Shown here: one piece after another, positions 33,790-45,385 of the stretch | Layout of the letters: every line of letters begins with the position of its first letter | Position numbering within the stretch: the stretch's first letter is position 1 | Origin: Thermophilibacter gallinarum | Lineage (GTDB): Bacteria > Actinomycetota > Coriobacteriia > Coriobacteriales > Atopobiaceae | Direction of reading: 5' to 3' | Assembly: GCF_014982725.1 (NCBI RefSeq) | Contig: NZ_JADCJZ010000001.1 | Span: 186,001-250,000, forward strand | Length of the DNA stretch: 64,000 nucleotides | Program-made: the position numbers and the translations under genes | The notes under the pieces: model-generated | Databases searched by the model: none | Told to the model about the DNA's origin: nothing | Seen by the model: only the letters and a program-made list of their open reading frames with translations

Positions 33790-34712
33790 CCTTCCTCTTC
33801 GCCGGCCAGGGCGCCCAGCACCCCGGCATGTGCGCGGACCTGATCGAGTCCGAGCCCGCGGCCAAGGCCGTCTTCGACGTCGCCGACGCCGTGCGCCCCG
33901 GCACCACCGAGCAGTGCCTTTCCGGCACCAAGGAGGAGCTGGCGCAGACCATCAACACGCAGCCCTGCGTCTTCGCCGCCGACCTCGCGTGCGCCCGCGC
34001 GCTCGCCGCGCGCGGCGTGACGCCGGACGTGGTGGCGGGCTTCTCGCTCGGCGAGGTCGCCGCGCTCACCTTCGCCGGCGCCTACACCGACGAGCAGGGC
34101 TTCGAGCTCGTGTGCCACCGCGCCGAGCTCATGGCCGACGCCGCCGAGAAGAACCCCGGCGCCATGCGCGCCGTCGTGAAGCTCGACGCCGAGACCGTCG
34201 AGCGCCTCGCCGCCGAGGCGGGGGAGGCCTGGCCCGTGAACTACAACAGCCCGCTGCAGACCGTCGTCGCGGGCACCGAGGAGGCCTGCGAGAGGCTCGA
34301 CCTTCTCGTCAAGGAGGCCAAGGGTCGCGCGATGAAGGTCGCCGTCTCGGGCGCCTTCCACAGCCCGTTCATGGCCGACGCCGAGAAGGGCCTCGCCGCC
34401 TACCTCGCCGGCGGCCACGCCCCGGCGCAGCCGTCCGTCCCCGTGCTGGCCAACCGCACGGGAGAGGCCTACCCGGCCGACGAGGCCGGGCGCGTGGCGC
34501 TGCTCTCCAGCCAGGTGGCCAACCCCGTCCAGTGGGTCCGCACCCTACAGAACATGGCCTCCGACGGCGTCGACACCTTCGTCGAGGTGGGCCCCGGCAA
34601 GACCCTGACGGGTCTCGTCTCCCGCACGCTCGAGGGCGTCACGGCGCTGCCGTGCGAGACCGTCGAGCAGCTCGAGGCGGTCCTCGCCGCGCTGGCGGAG
34701 AAGGGGGAGTAG
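33777..34712 (+). CDS. fabD: Malonyl-CoA:ACP transacylase
   Basis: This 311-residue enzyme moves malonyl from CoA to ACP. GQGAQ (10-14), the nucleophile Ser90 in GFSLGEVAAL and His195 in AFHSPFM are present. Its first 13 bases overlap the end of fabK, indicating coupled translation. fabG follows after 2 bases. Confidence 0.96.
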   Translation: MGKVAFLFAGQGAQHPGMCADLIESEPAAKAVFDVADAVRPGTTEQCLSGTKEELAQTINTQPCVFAADLACARALAARGVTPDVVAGFSLGEVAALTFAGAYTDEQGFELVCHRAELMADAAEKNPGAMRAVVKLDAETVERLAAEAGEAWPVNYNSPLQTVVAGTEEACERLDLLVKEAKGRAMKVAVSGAFHSPFMADAEKGLAAYLAGGHAPAQPSVPVLANRTGEAYPADEAGRVALLSSQVANPVQWVRTLQNMASDGVDTFVEVGPGKTLTGLVSRTLEGVTALPCETVEQLEAVLAALAEKGE

Positions 34713-34714
34713 CC

Positions 34715-35485
34715 ATGGCAGAGAAGACCGGGGCCATCGAGCGCGACGCCGAGCGCCGCGTGGCCCTCGTGACCGGCGCCTCCCGCGGCATCGGCCGCGC
34801 CATCGCCGAGGGGCTCGCCGCCGACGGCTTTGACCTCGCGCTCGTCTACGCGGGCAACGAGGCCGCGGCCGCCGAGGCCGTCGCCGCCTGCGAGGCCGCC
34901 GGCGCCACCGCGCGCGCCTATCGCTGCGACGTCTCCGACCCCGAGGCCGTCAAGGCCACCGTCGATGCGGTCCTCGCCGACTTCGGGAGCGTCTGGGCTC
35001 TCGTCAACAACGCGGGCGTCACCCGTGACGGCCTGCTCGTGCGCATGAGCGACGAGGACTTCTCCCGCGTGATCGACGTCAACCTCAAGGGCGCCTTCCA
35101 CACCGCCCGCGCCCTCACGCGCGCCTTCATGCGCCAGCGCGGCGGTCGCATCGTGAACATGGCCTCCGTCGTGGGCCTCATGGGCAACGCCGGCCAGGCC
35201 AACTACGCCGCCTCCAAGGCCGGCCTGATCGGCCTCACCAAGTCGCTGGCGCGCGAGCTCGCGCCGCGCGGCGTCACGGTGAACGCGATCGCGCCCGGCT
35301 TCGTGGAGACCGACATGACGGCCGTGCTCTCCGAGGGCGTGGTCGAGAGCTACGAGAAGCAGATCCCGCTCGGCCGCCTTGCCAGCGCGGACGAGGTCGC
35401 GGCCGTCACCCGCTTCCTGGTGAGCGACGCCGCGTCCTACGTGACCGGCGAGGTCATCCGCGTCGACGGCGGCATGGCGATGTAA
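34715..35485 (+). CDS. fabG: 3-oxoacyl-ACP reductase
   Basis: This 256-residue short-chain dehydrogenase reduces 3-ketoacyl-ACP with NADPH. TGASRGIG (20-27) is the cofactor loop, NNAG follows, and Ser151, Tyr164 and Lys168 make up the active site. A longer open frame upstream is read-through from fabD in another phase. The ATG at 34715 follows GGGGGAG. Confidence 0.96.
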   Translation: MAEKTGAIERDAERRVALVTGASRGIGRAIAEGLAADGFDLALVYAGNEAAAAEAVAACEAAGATARAYRCDVSDPEAVKATVDAVLADFGSVWALVNNAGVTRDGLLVRMSDEDFSRVIDVNLKGAFHTARALTRAFMRQRGGRIVNMASVVGLMGNAGQANYAASKAGLIGLTKSLARELAPRGVTVNAIAPGFVETDMTAVLSEGVVESYEKQIPLGRLASADEVAAVTRFLVSDAASYVTGEVIRVDGGMAM

Positions 35486-35540
35486 AGGTCAAAGGGGAAC
35501 GGCCTCCTTCTGACCCACTTATGATCCGTTGGGAGTTGAG

Positions 35541-36788
35541 ATGGAACACAGGGTTGCAATCACCGGCATCGGCGCGGTCTCGCCGCTCGGCAACACCGCC
35601 AAGGAGACCTGGGAGGGAATGGTGGCCGGCCGCTGCGGCATCGGCCCCATCACCCACTTCGACACCGAGGCCTTCAAGGTCAAGGTGGCCGCCGAGGTGA
35701 AGGGCTTCGACGGCGCCGCGCTTCTCGGCAGGCAGGAGGCCGCGCACCTGGACCTCTTCGCGCAGTACGCGCTCGTCGCCTCCGACGAGGCCATGGCCGA
35801 CGCCGGGCTCGACGCCGAGGGCGCGGTCGACCACGAGCGCCTGGGCGTCTACGTCGGCTCCGGCGTGGGCGGCATCAACACGTTCGCGGACAACGTCCAC
35901 ACCATCTCCGACCGCGGCCCGCGCCGCGCCTCCCCGTTCATGATCGCCGCCATGATTCCCAACATGGCCGCCGGCAACATCGCCATCCGTCACAAGGCCT
36001 ACGGCCCCACGCTGCCCGTCGTGACCGCCTGCGCCACCTCCGCCCACGCCGTGGGCGAGGCCTTCCGCGCGGTCAAGCACGGCTACGCCGACGCCATCCT
36101 CGCCGGCGGCGCCGAGGCGGCCATCATGCCCGAATCCATCGCCGGCTTCACGAGCTGCCGCGCCCTCACCACCAACCCCGACCCCGACACGGCCTGCCGC
36201 CCGTTCGACGCCGACCGCGACGGCTTCGTCATGGGCGAGGGCGCCTGCGTGCTTGTCCTCGAGGAGTGGGAGCACGCCGTCGCGCGCGGCGCCCACATCT
36301 ACGCCGAGGTCGTGGGCTACGGCAACACCGACGACGCCCACCACATCACCAGCCCCGACCCCGAGGCCGCCGGCATCACCCGCGCCATTCGCCTGGCCGT
36401 CGAGGAGGGCGGCGTGAAGCCCGAGGAGGGCCTCTACATCAACGCCCACGGCACCTCCACCAAGCTCAACGACTCCTCGGAGACCAAGGGCTTCAAGCAG
36501 GCGCTGGGCGAGGAGAACGCGCGCGCCGCGCACGTCTCGTCCACCAAGTCGATGACCGGCCACATGATCGGCGCCACGGGCGCCGTGGAGGTCATGGCCT
36601 GCGCCCTGGCGCTCGAGAACGGCGTGGTGCCGCCCACAATCAACTACCGCACCCCCGACCCGGAGTGCGACCTGGACTATACGCCCAACGAGGCCGTGAG
36701 CTGCGAGCTTACGTGGGCGCTCTCCACCAACCTCGGCTTCGGCGGCCACAACGCGGCCATCGCGCTGCGCGCGGCCGGAAGGGAGTAG
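35541..36788 (+). CDS. fabF: Beta-ketoacyl-ACP synthase II
   Basis: This 415-residue elongating condensing enzyme has the Cys164, His303 and His341 triad (TACATS, NAHGTST, SMTGHMIGA). The ATG at 35541 is preferred over the TTG at 35529 because GGGAGTTGAG fits as its ribosome site. The 55-base gap after fabG is the longest inside the first half of the operon. Confidence 0.96.
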   Translation: MEHRVAITGIGAVSPLGNTAKETWEGMVAGRCGIGPITHFDTEAFKVKVAAEVKGFDGAALLGRQEAAHLDLFAQYALVASDEAMADAGLDAEGAVDHERLGVYVGSGVGGINTFADNVHTISDRGPRRASPFMIAAMIPNMAAGNIAIRHKAYGPTLPVVTACATSAHAVGEAFRAVKHGYADAILAGGAEAAIMPESIAGFTSCRALTTNPDPDTACRPFDADRDGFVMGEGACVLVLEEWEHAVARGAHIYAEVVGYGNTDDAHHITSPDPEAAGITRAIRLAVEEGGVKPEEGLYINAHGTSTKLNDSSETKGFKQALGEENARAAHVSSTKSMTGHMIGATGAVEVMACALALENGVVPPTINYRTPDPECDLDYTPNEAVSCELTWALSTNLGFGGHNAAIALRAAGRE

Positions 36789-36790
36789 AC

Positions 36791-37264
36791 ATGGACTCCG
36801 AGAAGATCGCCCAGATCGCGGACATCATGGAGAGTCGCGGACTCACCCGCGTGCGCGTCGAGGAGGGTGACGGCTCTGCCGTCGAGCTCGAGCGCGGGTT
36901 CGCCGCGCCGGCCACCCCGGCCCCCGTGCCGGCGGCGCCCGTGAGCGCCCCCGCGCCCGCAACGGTCCCGGCTCCCGCACCGGCCCCCGCCCCGGCGGAG
37001 CCCGGCGACGAGGCTCTCGACATGGCCCACACCACGGCCGTCCGCGCCCCCATGGTCGGCGTCTTCTACGCCGCTCCCGCCCCCGGCGCCGAGCCCTTCG
37101 TGCACGTGGGCTCCAAGGTCAAGAAGGGCGAGACCCTCTGCGTGATCGAGGCCATGAAGGTCATGAACGAGGTCACCGCCGAGGCCGACGGCGAGATCGT
37201 GGACATCTGCGTGAAGGACGGCGACCTCGTCGAGTACGGCTGCTGTCTCATGAAGATCTACTAG
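36791..37264 (+). CDS. accB: Acetyl-CoA carboxylase biotin carrier protein
   Basis: This 157-residue protein carries biotin on Lys123 in the EAMKVMNEV motif. A proline/alanine-rich flexible linker (about 38-75) connects a short N-terminal region to the C-terminal biotinyl domain. The divergent birA product should modify it. It starts 2 bases after fabF. Confidence 0.95.
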   Translation: MDSEKIAQIADIMESRGLTRVRVEEGDGSAVELERGFAAPATPAPVPAAPVSAPAPATVPAPAPAPAPAEPGDEALDMAHTTAVRAPMVGVFYAAPAPGAEPFVHVGSKVKKGETLCVIEAMKVMNEVTAEADGEIVDICVKDGDLVEYGCCLMKIY

Positions 37265-37277
37265 GGGAGGGCGCCGC

Positions 37278-37706
37278 ATGAACAAGGAGGAGCTCAAGGG
37301 CCTGCTGCCGCATCGCGAGCCGATGCTTCTGCTCGACGAGGCCGAGGTCGTGGACGGGGAGGCCCACGGGCGCGTCACCATCACCGGCGACGAGTTCTTC
37401 GTCCAGGGCCACTATCCCGGCAACCCCATCGTCCCCGGCGTCATCCAGTGCGAGATGCTCGCCCAGAACTGCTGCGTGCTTCTCGCCGACGACCTCGCCG
37501 CCCAGGGCGCGACCCCGCTCTACACGGGACTGGACAAGGTCCGCTTCAAGCGCCCGGTGCGCCCCGGCGACACCGTGGAGCTCACCTGTCGCATCACGCG
37601 CAGCCGCGGCCCCTTCCGCTTCGCCTCCGGCGAGGCGCGCGTGGACGGCGAGCTGTGCTGCAAGGCGGAGATGTCCTTCGCACTCATGCCCGCCAGCAAG
37701 GCCTAG
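37278..37706 (+). CDS. fabZ: 3-hydroxyacyl-ACP dehydratase FabZ
   Basis: This 142-residue hot-dog-fold enzyme has the catalytic His45 in HYPGNPIVPG and Glu59 in VIQCEML. It makes trans-2-enoyl-ACP for FabK. No FabA-like isomerase is present in the operon, so the route to unsaturated fatty acids is not visible. Confidence 0.95.
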   Translation: MNKEELKGLLPHREPMLLLDEAEVVDGEAHGRVTITGDEFFVQGHYPGNPIVPGVIQCEMLAQNCCVLLADDLAAQGATPLYTGLDKVRFKRPVRPGDTVELTCRITRSRGPFRFASGEARVDGELCCKAEMSFALMPASKA

Positions 37707-37753
37707 CGAGAAGCGCCCCAGACCAGCAAGTCATAACGCGCCAGGAGGCGACG

Positions 37754-39083
<1,330 letters not shown>

Positions 39084-39091
<8 letters not shown>

Positions 39092-40805
39092 GCGCGAGAA
39101 GAGCGTCAACGCCCTCGAGGGCCCGGTGACCGAGGTCGCCGCGGAGTTCCCCGAGCGCCACGTGCTGATCAAGTGCCCCGGCTGCCGTCGCGTGATCGAC
39201 CAGGCCAAGCTGGCCGAGAACCTCGACGTGTGCCCGCGCTGCGGACGCCATCTGCGCGTCTCCGGTCGCAAGCGCATGCGCATGACCGTCGACGCCGGCA
39301 CCTTCGAGGAATGGGACCGCGAGCTCGCCGCCACGGACTTCCTCGAGTTCCCCGGCTACGCCGAGAAGCTCGCGGACGCCCGCGAGAAGAGCCACGAGAA
39401 CGACGCCGTGGTCTGCGGCCGCGGCAAGGTCGGCGGCCACGACTGCGCCCTGTTCTTCATGAGTGCCGACTTCATGATGGGCTCGATGGGCTCCGTCGTC
39501 GGCGAGAAGATCACGCGGACCTTCGAGCGCGCCACCGAGCTCGGCCTGCCGGTCGTGGGCTTCACGGTCTCCGGCGGCGCCCGCATGCAGGAGGGCACCA
39601 CGTCGCTCATGCAGATGGCCAAGGTCTCCGCGGCGGTGCGTCGTCACGGCGAGGCCGGCCTGCCCTACCTGACCGTGCTCACCGACCCCACCACCGGCGG
39701 CGTCACCGCGAGCTTCGCCATGGAGGGCGACGTCATCCTCGCCGAGCCGGGCGCGCTCGTGGCCTTCGCGGGCCCGCGCGTGATCGAGCAGACCACGCAC
39801 AAGCGCCTGCCCGCCGGCTTCCAGCGCTCCGAGTTCCTGCTCGAGCACGGCTTCTGCGACCTCATCGTCGAGCGCAAGGACATGGTCGCCACCATCGCCG
39901 AGCTTCTCGCCCTCCACGAGGGCAAGGTGCCGGGGCCGGGCGCGCCGCACGCGCTCGCCCACGAGGAGCCCCGCCGCGGGCGCGGCGCGCGCCCCAAGCG
40001 CACCCCCGCGCCCGAGAGCGCCTACGACATCGTCAAGCTCACCCGCTCCACGGAGCGCGCCACCGCCCTCGAGCTGATCGAGCGCGGCTGGGACGGCTTC
40101 GTCGAGCTCCACGGCGACCGCCTCTACGCCGACGACGCCGCCATCGTGGCCGGCATCGCCTGGAAGGGCGAGCGCGTCATGACCGTGGTCGCCATCGAGC
40201 GCGGCAACTCTACCAAGGAGCGCGTGCGCCGCAACTTCGGCATGGCGCACCCCGAGGGCTATCGCAAGGCCCTGCGCCTCATGCGGCAGGCCGAGAAGTT
40301 CGGCCGGCCTGTCGTCTGCCTCGTGGACACCTCCGGCGCCTACTGCGGCATCGGCGCCGAGGAGCGCGGCCAGGGCGAGGCCATCGCCACCAACCTCGTG
40401 GCCATGAGCGGCCTCAAGACGCCCGTCGTGAGCGTCGTGGTGGGCGAGGGTGGCTCGGGCGGCGCGCTGGCGCTCGCCGTGGCCGACCGCGTCTACATGC
40501 TCGGCAGCGCCGCGTACTCCGTGGTGAGCCCCGAGGGCTGCGCCTCGATCCTCTGGAAGGACACCAAGCGCGCCGACGAGGCGGCCGCGGCCCTGCACGT
40601 CACGGCCGAGGACCTCTCGCGCCTGGGGTTGATCGACGGCGTGGTGGCCGACCTCGGCCTCACGCACACCGAGATCGCCCACGACCTCGTGCGCGAGGTC
40701 GAGCTCGCCCTCGACGAGCTGGGAGGCCTCTCGCCCGACGAGCTCGTGGCACGCCGCTACGACAAGTTCCGCGCGATGGGAGGCGACCGCACATGCTCGC
40801 TCTAG
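39084..40805 (+). CDS. accDA: Fused acetyl-CoA carboxylase carboxyltransferase, beta plus alpha (AccD-AccA)
   Basis: This 573-residue protein joins both carboxyltransferase subunits. The N-terminal AccD part (1 to about 280) has the zinc finger with cysteines 31, 34, 50 and 53 and the GARMQEG block. A basic, proline-rich linker (about 281-312) follows. The AccA part (about 313-573) shows FVELHGDR, HPEGYRKALRLM and GEGGSGGALAL. In most bacteria these are separate genes. The fusion completes the AccB-AccC-AccDA set. It overlaps accC by 8 bases and degV by 13. Confidence 0.94.
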
Positions 40806-41599
40806 TCACCGACTCCACCTGCGGCCTCACCCGCAACGAGGCCGCCGAGCTCGGCGTCGACGTGCTGCCGATGGGCTACGTGTCCGGCGGCGTGCGCCAC
40901 GCGGAGGGCTTCATGGGGGAGAACGGCAGCTATGGCCGCGACGTCATCGTGAGCACCGAGGCCGTCCGCCCCTCGGCCTTCGAGGCCGCGTTCCGCCGCC
41001 ACCTCGACGCCGGCGACGAGGTCCTCTGCCTCACGATCTCCGCGCGCCTCTCGGGCACGTTCCGCAGCGCCGAGCAGGCCGCCGAGGCTCTCGGCGACGC
41101 CCGCGTGACGCTGCTCGACTCCTGGGGCACGGCCGGCGCGCTCGAGTTTCTCGTCCGACGCGCCCGGGCGCTCGCCAACGCGGGCAGCTCCGTCGCCCAG
41201 ATCGTCGACGAGCTCTCGGCGCTGCGCGCCTCCACGCGCATCGTCTTCAGCGTCCCCGACATGGTCGCCCTCTCCCGCAGCGGCCGCCTCGGCGCGATCC
41301 GTCGCGCGGTGGCCACCAAGCTCAACCGCTATCCCGTGATGACGCTCTCCGAGGGCGCCATCGTCAAGCTCGACGACGGCCGGGGCGCCCGCGGCATGGC
41401 CGAGGCGCTCGTCTCCCGCGCGCCCGAGGGCGCGTCGGAGCTGCTCGTCTCGCACTTCGGGGAGCGCGGGGTCGAGGCGCGCGAGGTCCTTCTCGCCGCC
41501 CGGCGCGCCTTCCCCGAGGCCCACATCCGCGTCAAGGACGGCGGCCCGGTGCTCGCCAAGCACCTCGGGATCGGCGCCGTGGCGCTCTCCTGGGCGTAG
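40793..41599 (+). CDS. DegV-family fatty-acid-binding protein
   Basis: This 268-residue protein has the DegV signature LVTDSTCGL at the N terminus, ISARLSGTFRSAE and the SRSGRLGA region. DegV/FakB proteins bind a fatty acid and present it to the kinase FakA for incorporation into phospholipid. Its place as the last gene of the fatty-acid operon fits that role. No fakA (DAK-type kinase) gene is in the window. The ATG at 40793 uses GGGAGG inside accDA. Confidence 0.88.
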   Translation: MLALVTDSTCGLTRNEAAELGVDVLPMGYVSGGVRHAEGFMGENGSYGRDVIVSTEAVRPSAFEAAFRRHLDAGDEVLCLTISARLSGTFRSAEQAAEALGDARVTLLDSWGTAGALEFLVRRARALANAGSSVAQIVDELSALRASTRIVFSVPDMVALSRSGRLGAIRRAVATKLNRYPVMTLSEGAIVKLDDGRGARGMAEALVSRAPEGASELLVSHFGERGVEAREVLLAARRAFPEAHIRVKDGGPVLAKHLGIGAVALSWA

Positions 41600-41623
41600 C
41601 CGCCCGCATCACCCAGTACGTAC

Positions 41624-41681
41624 TGACAGGTTTTACGCCCCATCCGAGTCGTTTTGCGCTCGCGAGGCGTAAAACCTGTCA
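41624..41681. repeat. 58-bp palindromic element, copy 3
   Basis: Perfect 16-bp arms TGACAGGTTTTACGCC and GGCGTAAAACCTGTCA. It has the same length as copies at 2441 and 15537. It follows degV by 24 bases. The remaining 41682-41760 holds several CGAGAAG strings but no gene. Confidence 0.85.
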
Positions 41682-41760
41682 CTCGTTCGAAGGGGGCGAG
41701 AAGAACGTGGGCGCGCGCGGCGAGAAGAACCGCGGCCGTGCGTGGACGTACGGTGAAGAA

Positions 41761-41814
41761 TGGATACGCCCGGCCCCGTGGCGTTTTGACAACTGGAGCG
41801 GGCGCGCGTAAAGT
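41761..41814 (+). promoter_or_regulatory. rpsL (str operon) promoter with upstream motif
   Basis: TTGACA (41786-41791), 17 bases and TAAAGT (41809-41814) form a strong promoter. TGGATACGCCCGG starts at 41761, its GATACGC core ending 16 bases before the -35. Confidence 0.85.
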
Positions 41815-41907
41815 TCATCCTCGCGTCAATCCGGGGCAGAGGTGCTGCTCAGCCCTTGAATACGGGTTACAACAGGCACGTTGTCGATAGTATAGAAGGA
41901 GAGAGCT

Positions 41908-42279
41908 TTGCCTACTATCAACCAGCTCGTCCGCAAGGGCCGCATGAGCGTCAAGGCCAAGTCCAAGAACGCCGCCCTGCAGCACAACCCCCAGAAGCGT
42001 GGCGTCTGCACCCGCGTCTTCACCACCACGCCGAAGAAGCCGAACTCCGCCCTTCGTAAGGTCGCCCGTGTGCGCCTCGTGAACGGCATCGAGGTCACGG
42101 CCTACATCCCCGGCGAGGGCCACAACCTCCAGGAGCACTCGATCGTCCTCATCCGCGGCGGCCGCGTGCGTGACCTCCCCGGTGTCCGCTACAAGATCAT
42201 CCGTGGCGCCTACGACTGCGCCGCCGTCCAGAACCGCCAGAAGGCCCGTTCTCGCTACGGCACCAAGCGCCCCAAGTAG
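41908..42279 (+). CDS. rpsL: Ribosomal protein S12
   Basis: This 123-residue protein of the decoding centre contains [12 protein letters not shown] (residues 40-51), with the lysine whose change gives streptomycin resistance still wild type. The TTG start follows AGAAGGAGAG. It is the first gene of the rpsL-rpsG-fusA-rpsJ unit. Confidence 0.98.
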   Translation: MPTINQLVRKGRMSVKAKSKNAALQHNPQKRGVCTRVFTTTPKKPNSALRKVARVRLVNGIEVTAYIPGEGHNLQEHSIVLIRGGRVRDLPGVRYKIIRGAYDCAAVQNRQKARSRYGTKRPK

Positions 42280-42321
42280 TCCCGCCGCGTACCTGATCGC
42301 ACTCACTGAAGGAGATACACC

Positions 42322-42798
42322 ATGCCGCGTCGTGCAGCAGCCAAGAACCACCGTCGTGAGGTCCAGCCTGACGCCGTTTACAACAACCGTCTCGTGACCC
42401 AGCTCATCAACAAGGTCCTTCTCGACGGCAAGAAGTCCACCGCCGAGCGCATCGTCTACGGTGCCTTCGACATCGTCGCCGAGAAGAGCGGCGAGGACGC
42501 CCTCACCGTCTTCAAGAAGGCCATGGACAACGTCCGCCCGACCCTCGAGGTCAAGCCCAAGCGCGTGGGCGGCGCCACCTACCAGGTGCCGATGGAGGTC
42601 AACTCCCGTCGTGCCACCACCCTTGCCATCCGCTGGATCGTCAACTTCTCGCGTGCCCGCAAGGAGAAGACGATGGCCGAGCGTCTTGCCAACGAGATCC
42701 TCGACGCCTCCAACGGCGTCGGCGCCTCTATCAAGAAGCGCGAGGACCTCTTCAAGATGGCCGAGGCCAACCGCGCCTTCTCTCACTACCGCTTCTAG
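42322..42798 (+). CDS. rpsG: Ribosomal protein S7
   Basis: This 158-residue head protein of the small subunit starts [18 protein letters not shown] and includes the conserved [13 protein letters not shown]. In E. coli it represses its operon, and that control is not visible here. It follows rpsL by 42 bases. Confidence 0.98.
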   Translation: MPRRAAAKNHRREVQPDAVYNNRLVTQLINKVLLDGKKSTAERIVYGAFDIVAEKSGEDALTVFKKAMDNVRPTLEVKPKRVGGATYQVPMEVNSRRATTLAIRWIVNFSRARKEKTMAERLANEILDASNGVGASIKKREDLFKMAEANRAFSHYRF

Positions 42799-42822
42799 TC
42801 CGCGAGACCGAGGAGAAGCCAC

Positions 42823-44919
42823 ATGGCAAAGGTTAAGTACAAGCTCGAGGACCTCCGCAACATCGGCATCATGGCCCACATCGACGCCGGTAAGACCACC
42901 ACGACGGAGCGCATCCTCTACTACACGGGCAAGACCCACAAGATCGGCGAGGTCCACGACGGTGCCGCCACCATGGACTGGATGGTCCAGGAGCAGGAGC
43001 GCGGCGTGACCATCACCTCCGCGGCCACCACGTGCTTCTGGAAGGACCACGTCATCCAGATCATCGACACCCCGGGCCACGTCGACTTCACGTCCGAGGT
43101 CGAGCGTTGCCTGCGCGTCCTCGACGGTGCCGTCGCGGTCTTCGACGCCGTCGCCGGCGTCCAGCCGCAGTCCGAGACCGTCTGGCGCCAGGCCACGACC
43201 TACGGTGTTCCCCGCATCGCCTTCATCAACAAGTACGACCGCGTGGGCGCCGACTTCTTCCACGCCATCGAGACCATGAAGGACCGTCTGCACGCCAACG
43301 CCGTGGCGGCTCAGATCCCCATGGGCTCCGAGTCCAACTTCTGGGGTCTCGTCGACCTGGTCACCATGACCGCGTGGGACTTCAAGGAGGACGCCAAGGG
43401 CATGATCTACCCCGAGGCCATGGACGCCATCCCCGACGAGTTCATGGACCTCGCCCAGGAGAAGCGCGAGGAGCTTCTCGACGCCGCCTCCAACTTCTCC
43501 GACGAGATCATGGAGGCCGTGCTCGAGGAGGCCGAGATCGACGTCGACACCCTCAAGGCGGCTCTCCGCAAGGGCGTCATCGACGGCGAGCTCAACCTCG
43601 TCTTCGTCGGCTCCGCCTACAAGAACAAGGGCATCCAGGAGCTTCTCGACGCCGTCGTGGACTACCTGCCGAGCCCGCTCGACGTCACCGAGATCGACGG
43701 CACCAACCTCAAGGGTGAGCCCGAGGTCCGTCACGCCGACCCCAAGGAGCCCTTCGCGGCCCTCGCCTTCAAGATCATGACCGACCCCTACGTCGGCAAG
43801 CTCACCTACATCCGCGTGTACTCCGGTCAGGCGGAGGCGGGCTCCTACGTCTACAACTCGGTCAAGGACAACCGCGAGCGCCTCGGCCGCATCCTCGAGA
43901 TGAACGCCAACGAGCGCGTCGACCGCGACGAGTGCTCCGCCGGCGACATCGTCGCCTGCGTCGGCCTCAAGAACACCACCACCGGCGAGACCCTCTGCGA
44001 CGAGAAGCACCCGGTCATCCTCGAGTCCATCGAGTTCGCGACCCCGGTCATCTCCGTTGCCGTCGAGCCCAAGACCAAGGCCGAGCAGGACAAGATGTCC
44101 GTGGGCCTGGCCAAGCTCGCCGAGGAGGACCCGACCTTCCAGGTCCACACCGATCACGAGACCGGTCAGACCATCATCTCCGGCATGGGCGAGCTGCACC
44201 TGGAGATCATCGTCGACCGCCTGCGCCGCGAGTTCAAGGTCGACTGCAACGTCGGCAAGCCGCAGGTCGCCTACCGTGAGACCGCCGGCAAGGCCGTCAT
44301 GCACGCCGAGGGCAAGTTCGTCCGCCAGTCCGGCGGCCGCGGCCAGTACGGCCACGCGATCATCGACATGGAGCCCAACGAGGAGGGCAAGGGCTACGAG
44401 TTCGAGAACGCCATCGTCGGTGGCGTCATCCCGAAGGAGTACATCCCCTCCATCGACAAGGGCATCCAGGAGGCGCTCGAGAGCGGCGTCATCGCCGGCT
44501 ACCCGGTCGTCGACATCAAGGTCAAGCTCATCGACGGCTCCTACCACGAGGTCGACTCCTCTGAGGCCGCCTTCAAGATCGCCGGCTCCATGGCGATCAA
44601 GGACGCCCTGAAGAAGTCCGACCCGGTCCTTCTTGAGCCGATCGAGGAGGTCGAGGTCGAGACGCCCGAGCAGTACATGGGCGACGTCATGGGCAACCTC
44701 TCCTCCCGCCGCGGCAAGATCGAGGGCATGGAGGACCGCCGCGACACCAAGGTCATCCGCGCCAAGGTGCCCCTGGGCGAGATGTTCGGCTACGCCACCG
44801 ATCTCCGCTCCCAGACGCAGGGTCGCGCGAGCTACACCATGCAGTTCGACTCCTACGAGCCCGTCCCGAAGAACATCCGTGACGAGATCGTCGCCAAGAA
44901 CGGCGGAACCGCTTCCTAA
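42823..44919 (+). CDS. fusA: Elongation factor G
   Basis: This 698-residue translocation GTPase has the P loop [15 protein letters not shown], then [12 protein letters not shown] and NKYD. The GRGQYGHA block of domain IV is also intact. It lacks the signature changes of the FusA2 paralogues, so it is the main EF-G. tuf does not follow it, and rpsJ lies 41 bases downstream instead. Confidence 0.98.
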   Translation: MAKVKYKLEDLRNIGIMAHIDAGKTTTTERILYYTGKTHKIGEVHDGAATMDWMVQEQERGVTITSAATTCFWKDHVIQIIDTPGHVDFTSEVERCLRVLDGAVAVFDAVAGVQPQSETVWRQATTYGVPRIAFINKYDRVGADFFHAIETMKDRLHANAVAAQIPMGSESNFWGLVDLVTMTAWDFKEDAKGMIYPEAMDAIPDEFMDLAQEKREELLDAASNFSDEIMEAVLEEAEIDVDTLKAALRKGVIDGELNLVFVGSAYKNKGIQELLDAVVDYLPSPLDVTEIDGTNLKGEPEVRHADPKEPFAALAFKIMTDPYVGKLTYIRVYSGQAEAGSYVYNSVKDNRERLGRILEMNANERVDRDECSAGDIVACVGLKNTTTGETLCDEKHPVILESIEFATPVISVAVEPKTKAEQDKMSVGLAKLAEEDPTFQVHTDHETGQTIISGMGELHLEIIVDRLRREFKVDCNVGKPQVAYRETAGKAVMHAEGKFVRQSGGRGQYGHAIIDMEPNEEGKGYEFENAIVGGVIPKEYIPSIDKGIQEALESGVIAGYPVVDIKVKLIDGSYHEVDSSEAAFKIAGSMAIKDALKKSDPVLLEPIEEVEVETPEQYMGDVMGNLSSRRGKIEGMEDRRDTKVIRAKVPLGEMFGYATDLRSQTQGRASYTMQFDSYEPVPKNIRDEIVAKNGGTAS

Positions 44920-44959
44920 GTCAACGACCACCGAGCCCTAGCTCATTTGGAGGTACACA

Positions 44960-45268
44960 GTGTCAAGCCAGAAGATCAGGATTCGCCTCAAGGGCTACGA
45001 CCACGAGGTCGTTGATCAGTCCGCGAAGCTCATCGTCGACACCGCCCAGAAGACGGGCGCCCGCGTGTCCGGCCCCATCCCCCTGCCCACCGAGCGCAAC
45101 CTCTACACGGTCATCCGCTCGCCGCACAAGGACAAGGACTCCCGCGAGCAGTTCGAGATGCGCACCCACAAGCGCCTCATCGACATCCTCGACCCGGCTG
45201 CCGCCACGGTTGACTCGCTCATGCGTCTCGACCTCCCGGCCGGCGTGGACATCGAGATCAAGCTCTAA
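44960..45268 (+). CDS. rpsJ: Ribosomal protein S10
   Basis: This 102-residue small-subunit protein also binds NusG/NusB. It contains [23 protein letters not shown] and ends [11 protein letters not shown]. The GTG start follows TTTGGAGG. It normally heads the S10 operon, but here it ends the str operon. It is cut off from rplC by 3.4 kb holding four unrelated genes. Confidence 0.98.
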   Translation: MSSQKIRIRLKGYDHEVVDQSAKLIVDTAQKTGARVSGPIPLPTERNLYTVIRSPHKDKDSREQFEMRTHKRLIDILDPAAATVDSLMRLDLPAGVDIEIKL

Positions 45269-45285
45269 GTCCTAACGCTCAAGGG

Positions 45286-45360
45286 GGAGCCCCCGTCGTT
45301 CCACGCAAGAGTGTTCGCGCTTCGCGCTCAGAACTCTTGCTTAGGAACGGCGGGGGCTCC
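45286..45360. terminator. 75-bp inverted repeat after rpsJ
   Basis: Arms GGAGCCCCCGTCGTTCC plus GCAAGAGT (left) and ACTCTTGC plus GGAACGGCGGGGGCTCC (right) surround a GCGC-TTC-GCGC tip. No T tract is present. It lies between convergent genes and could stop transcription from both sides. Confidence 0.7.
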
Positions 45361-45385
45361 ACGCGTATACAGCCTTGAGTTGCCG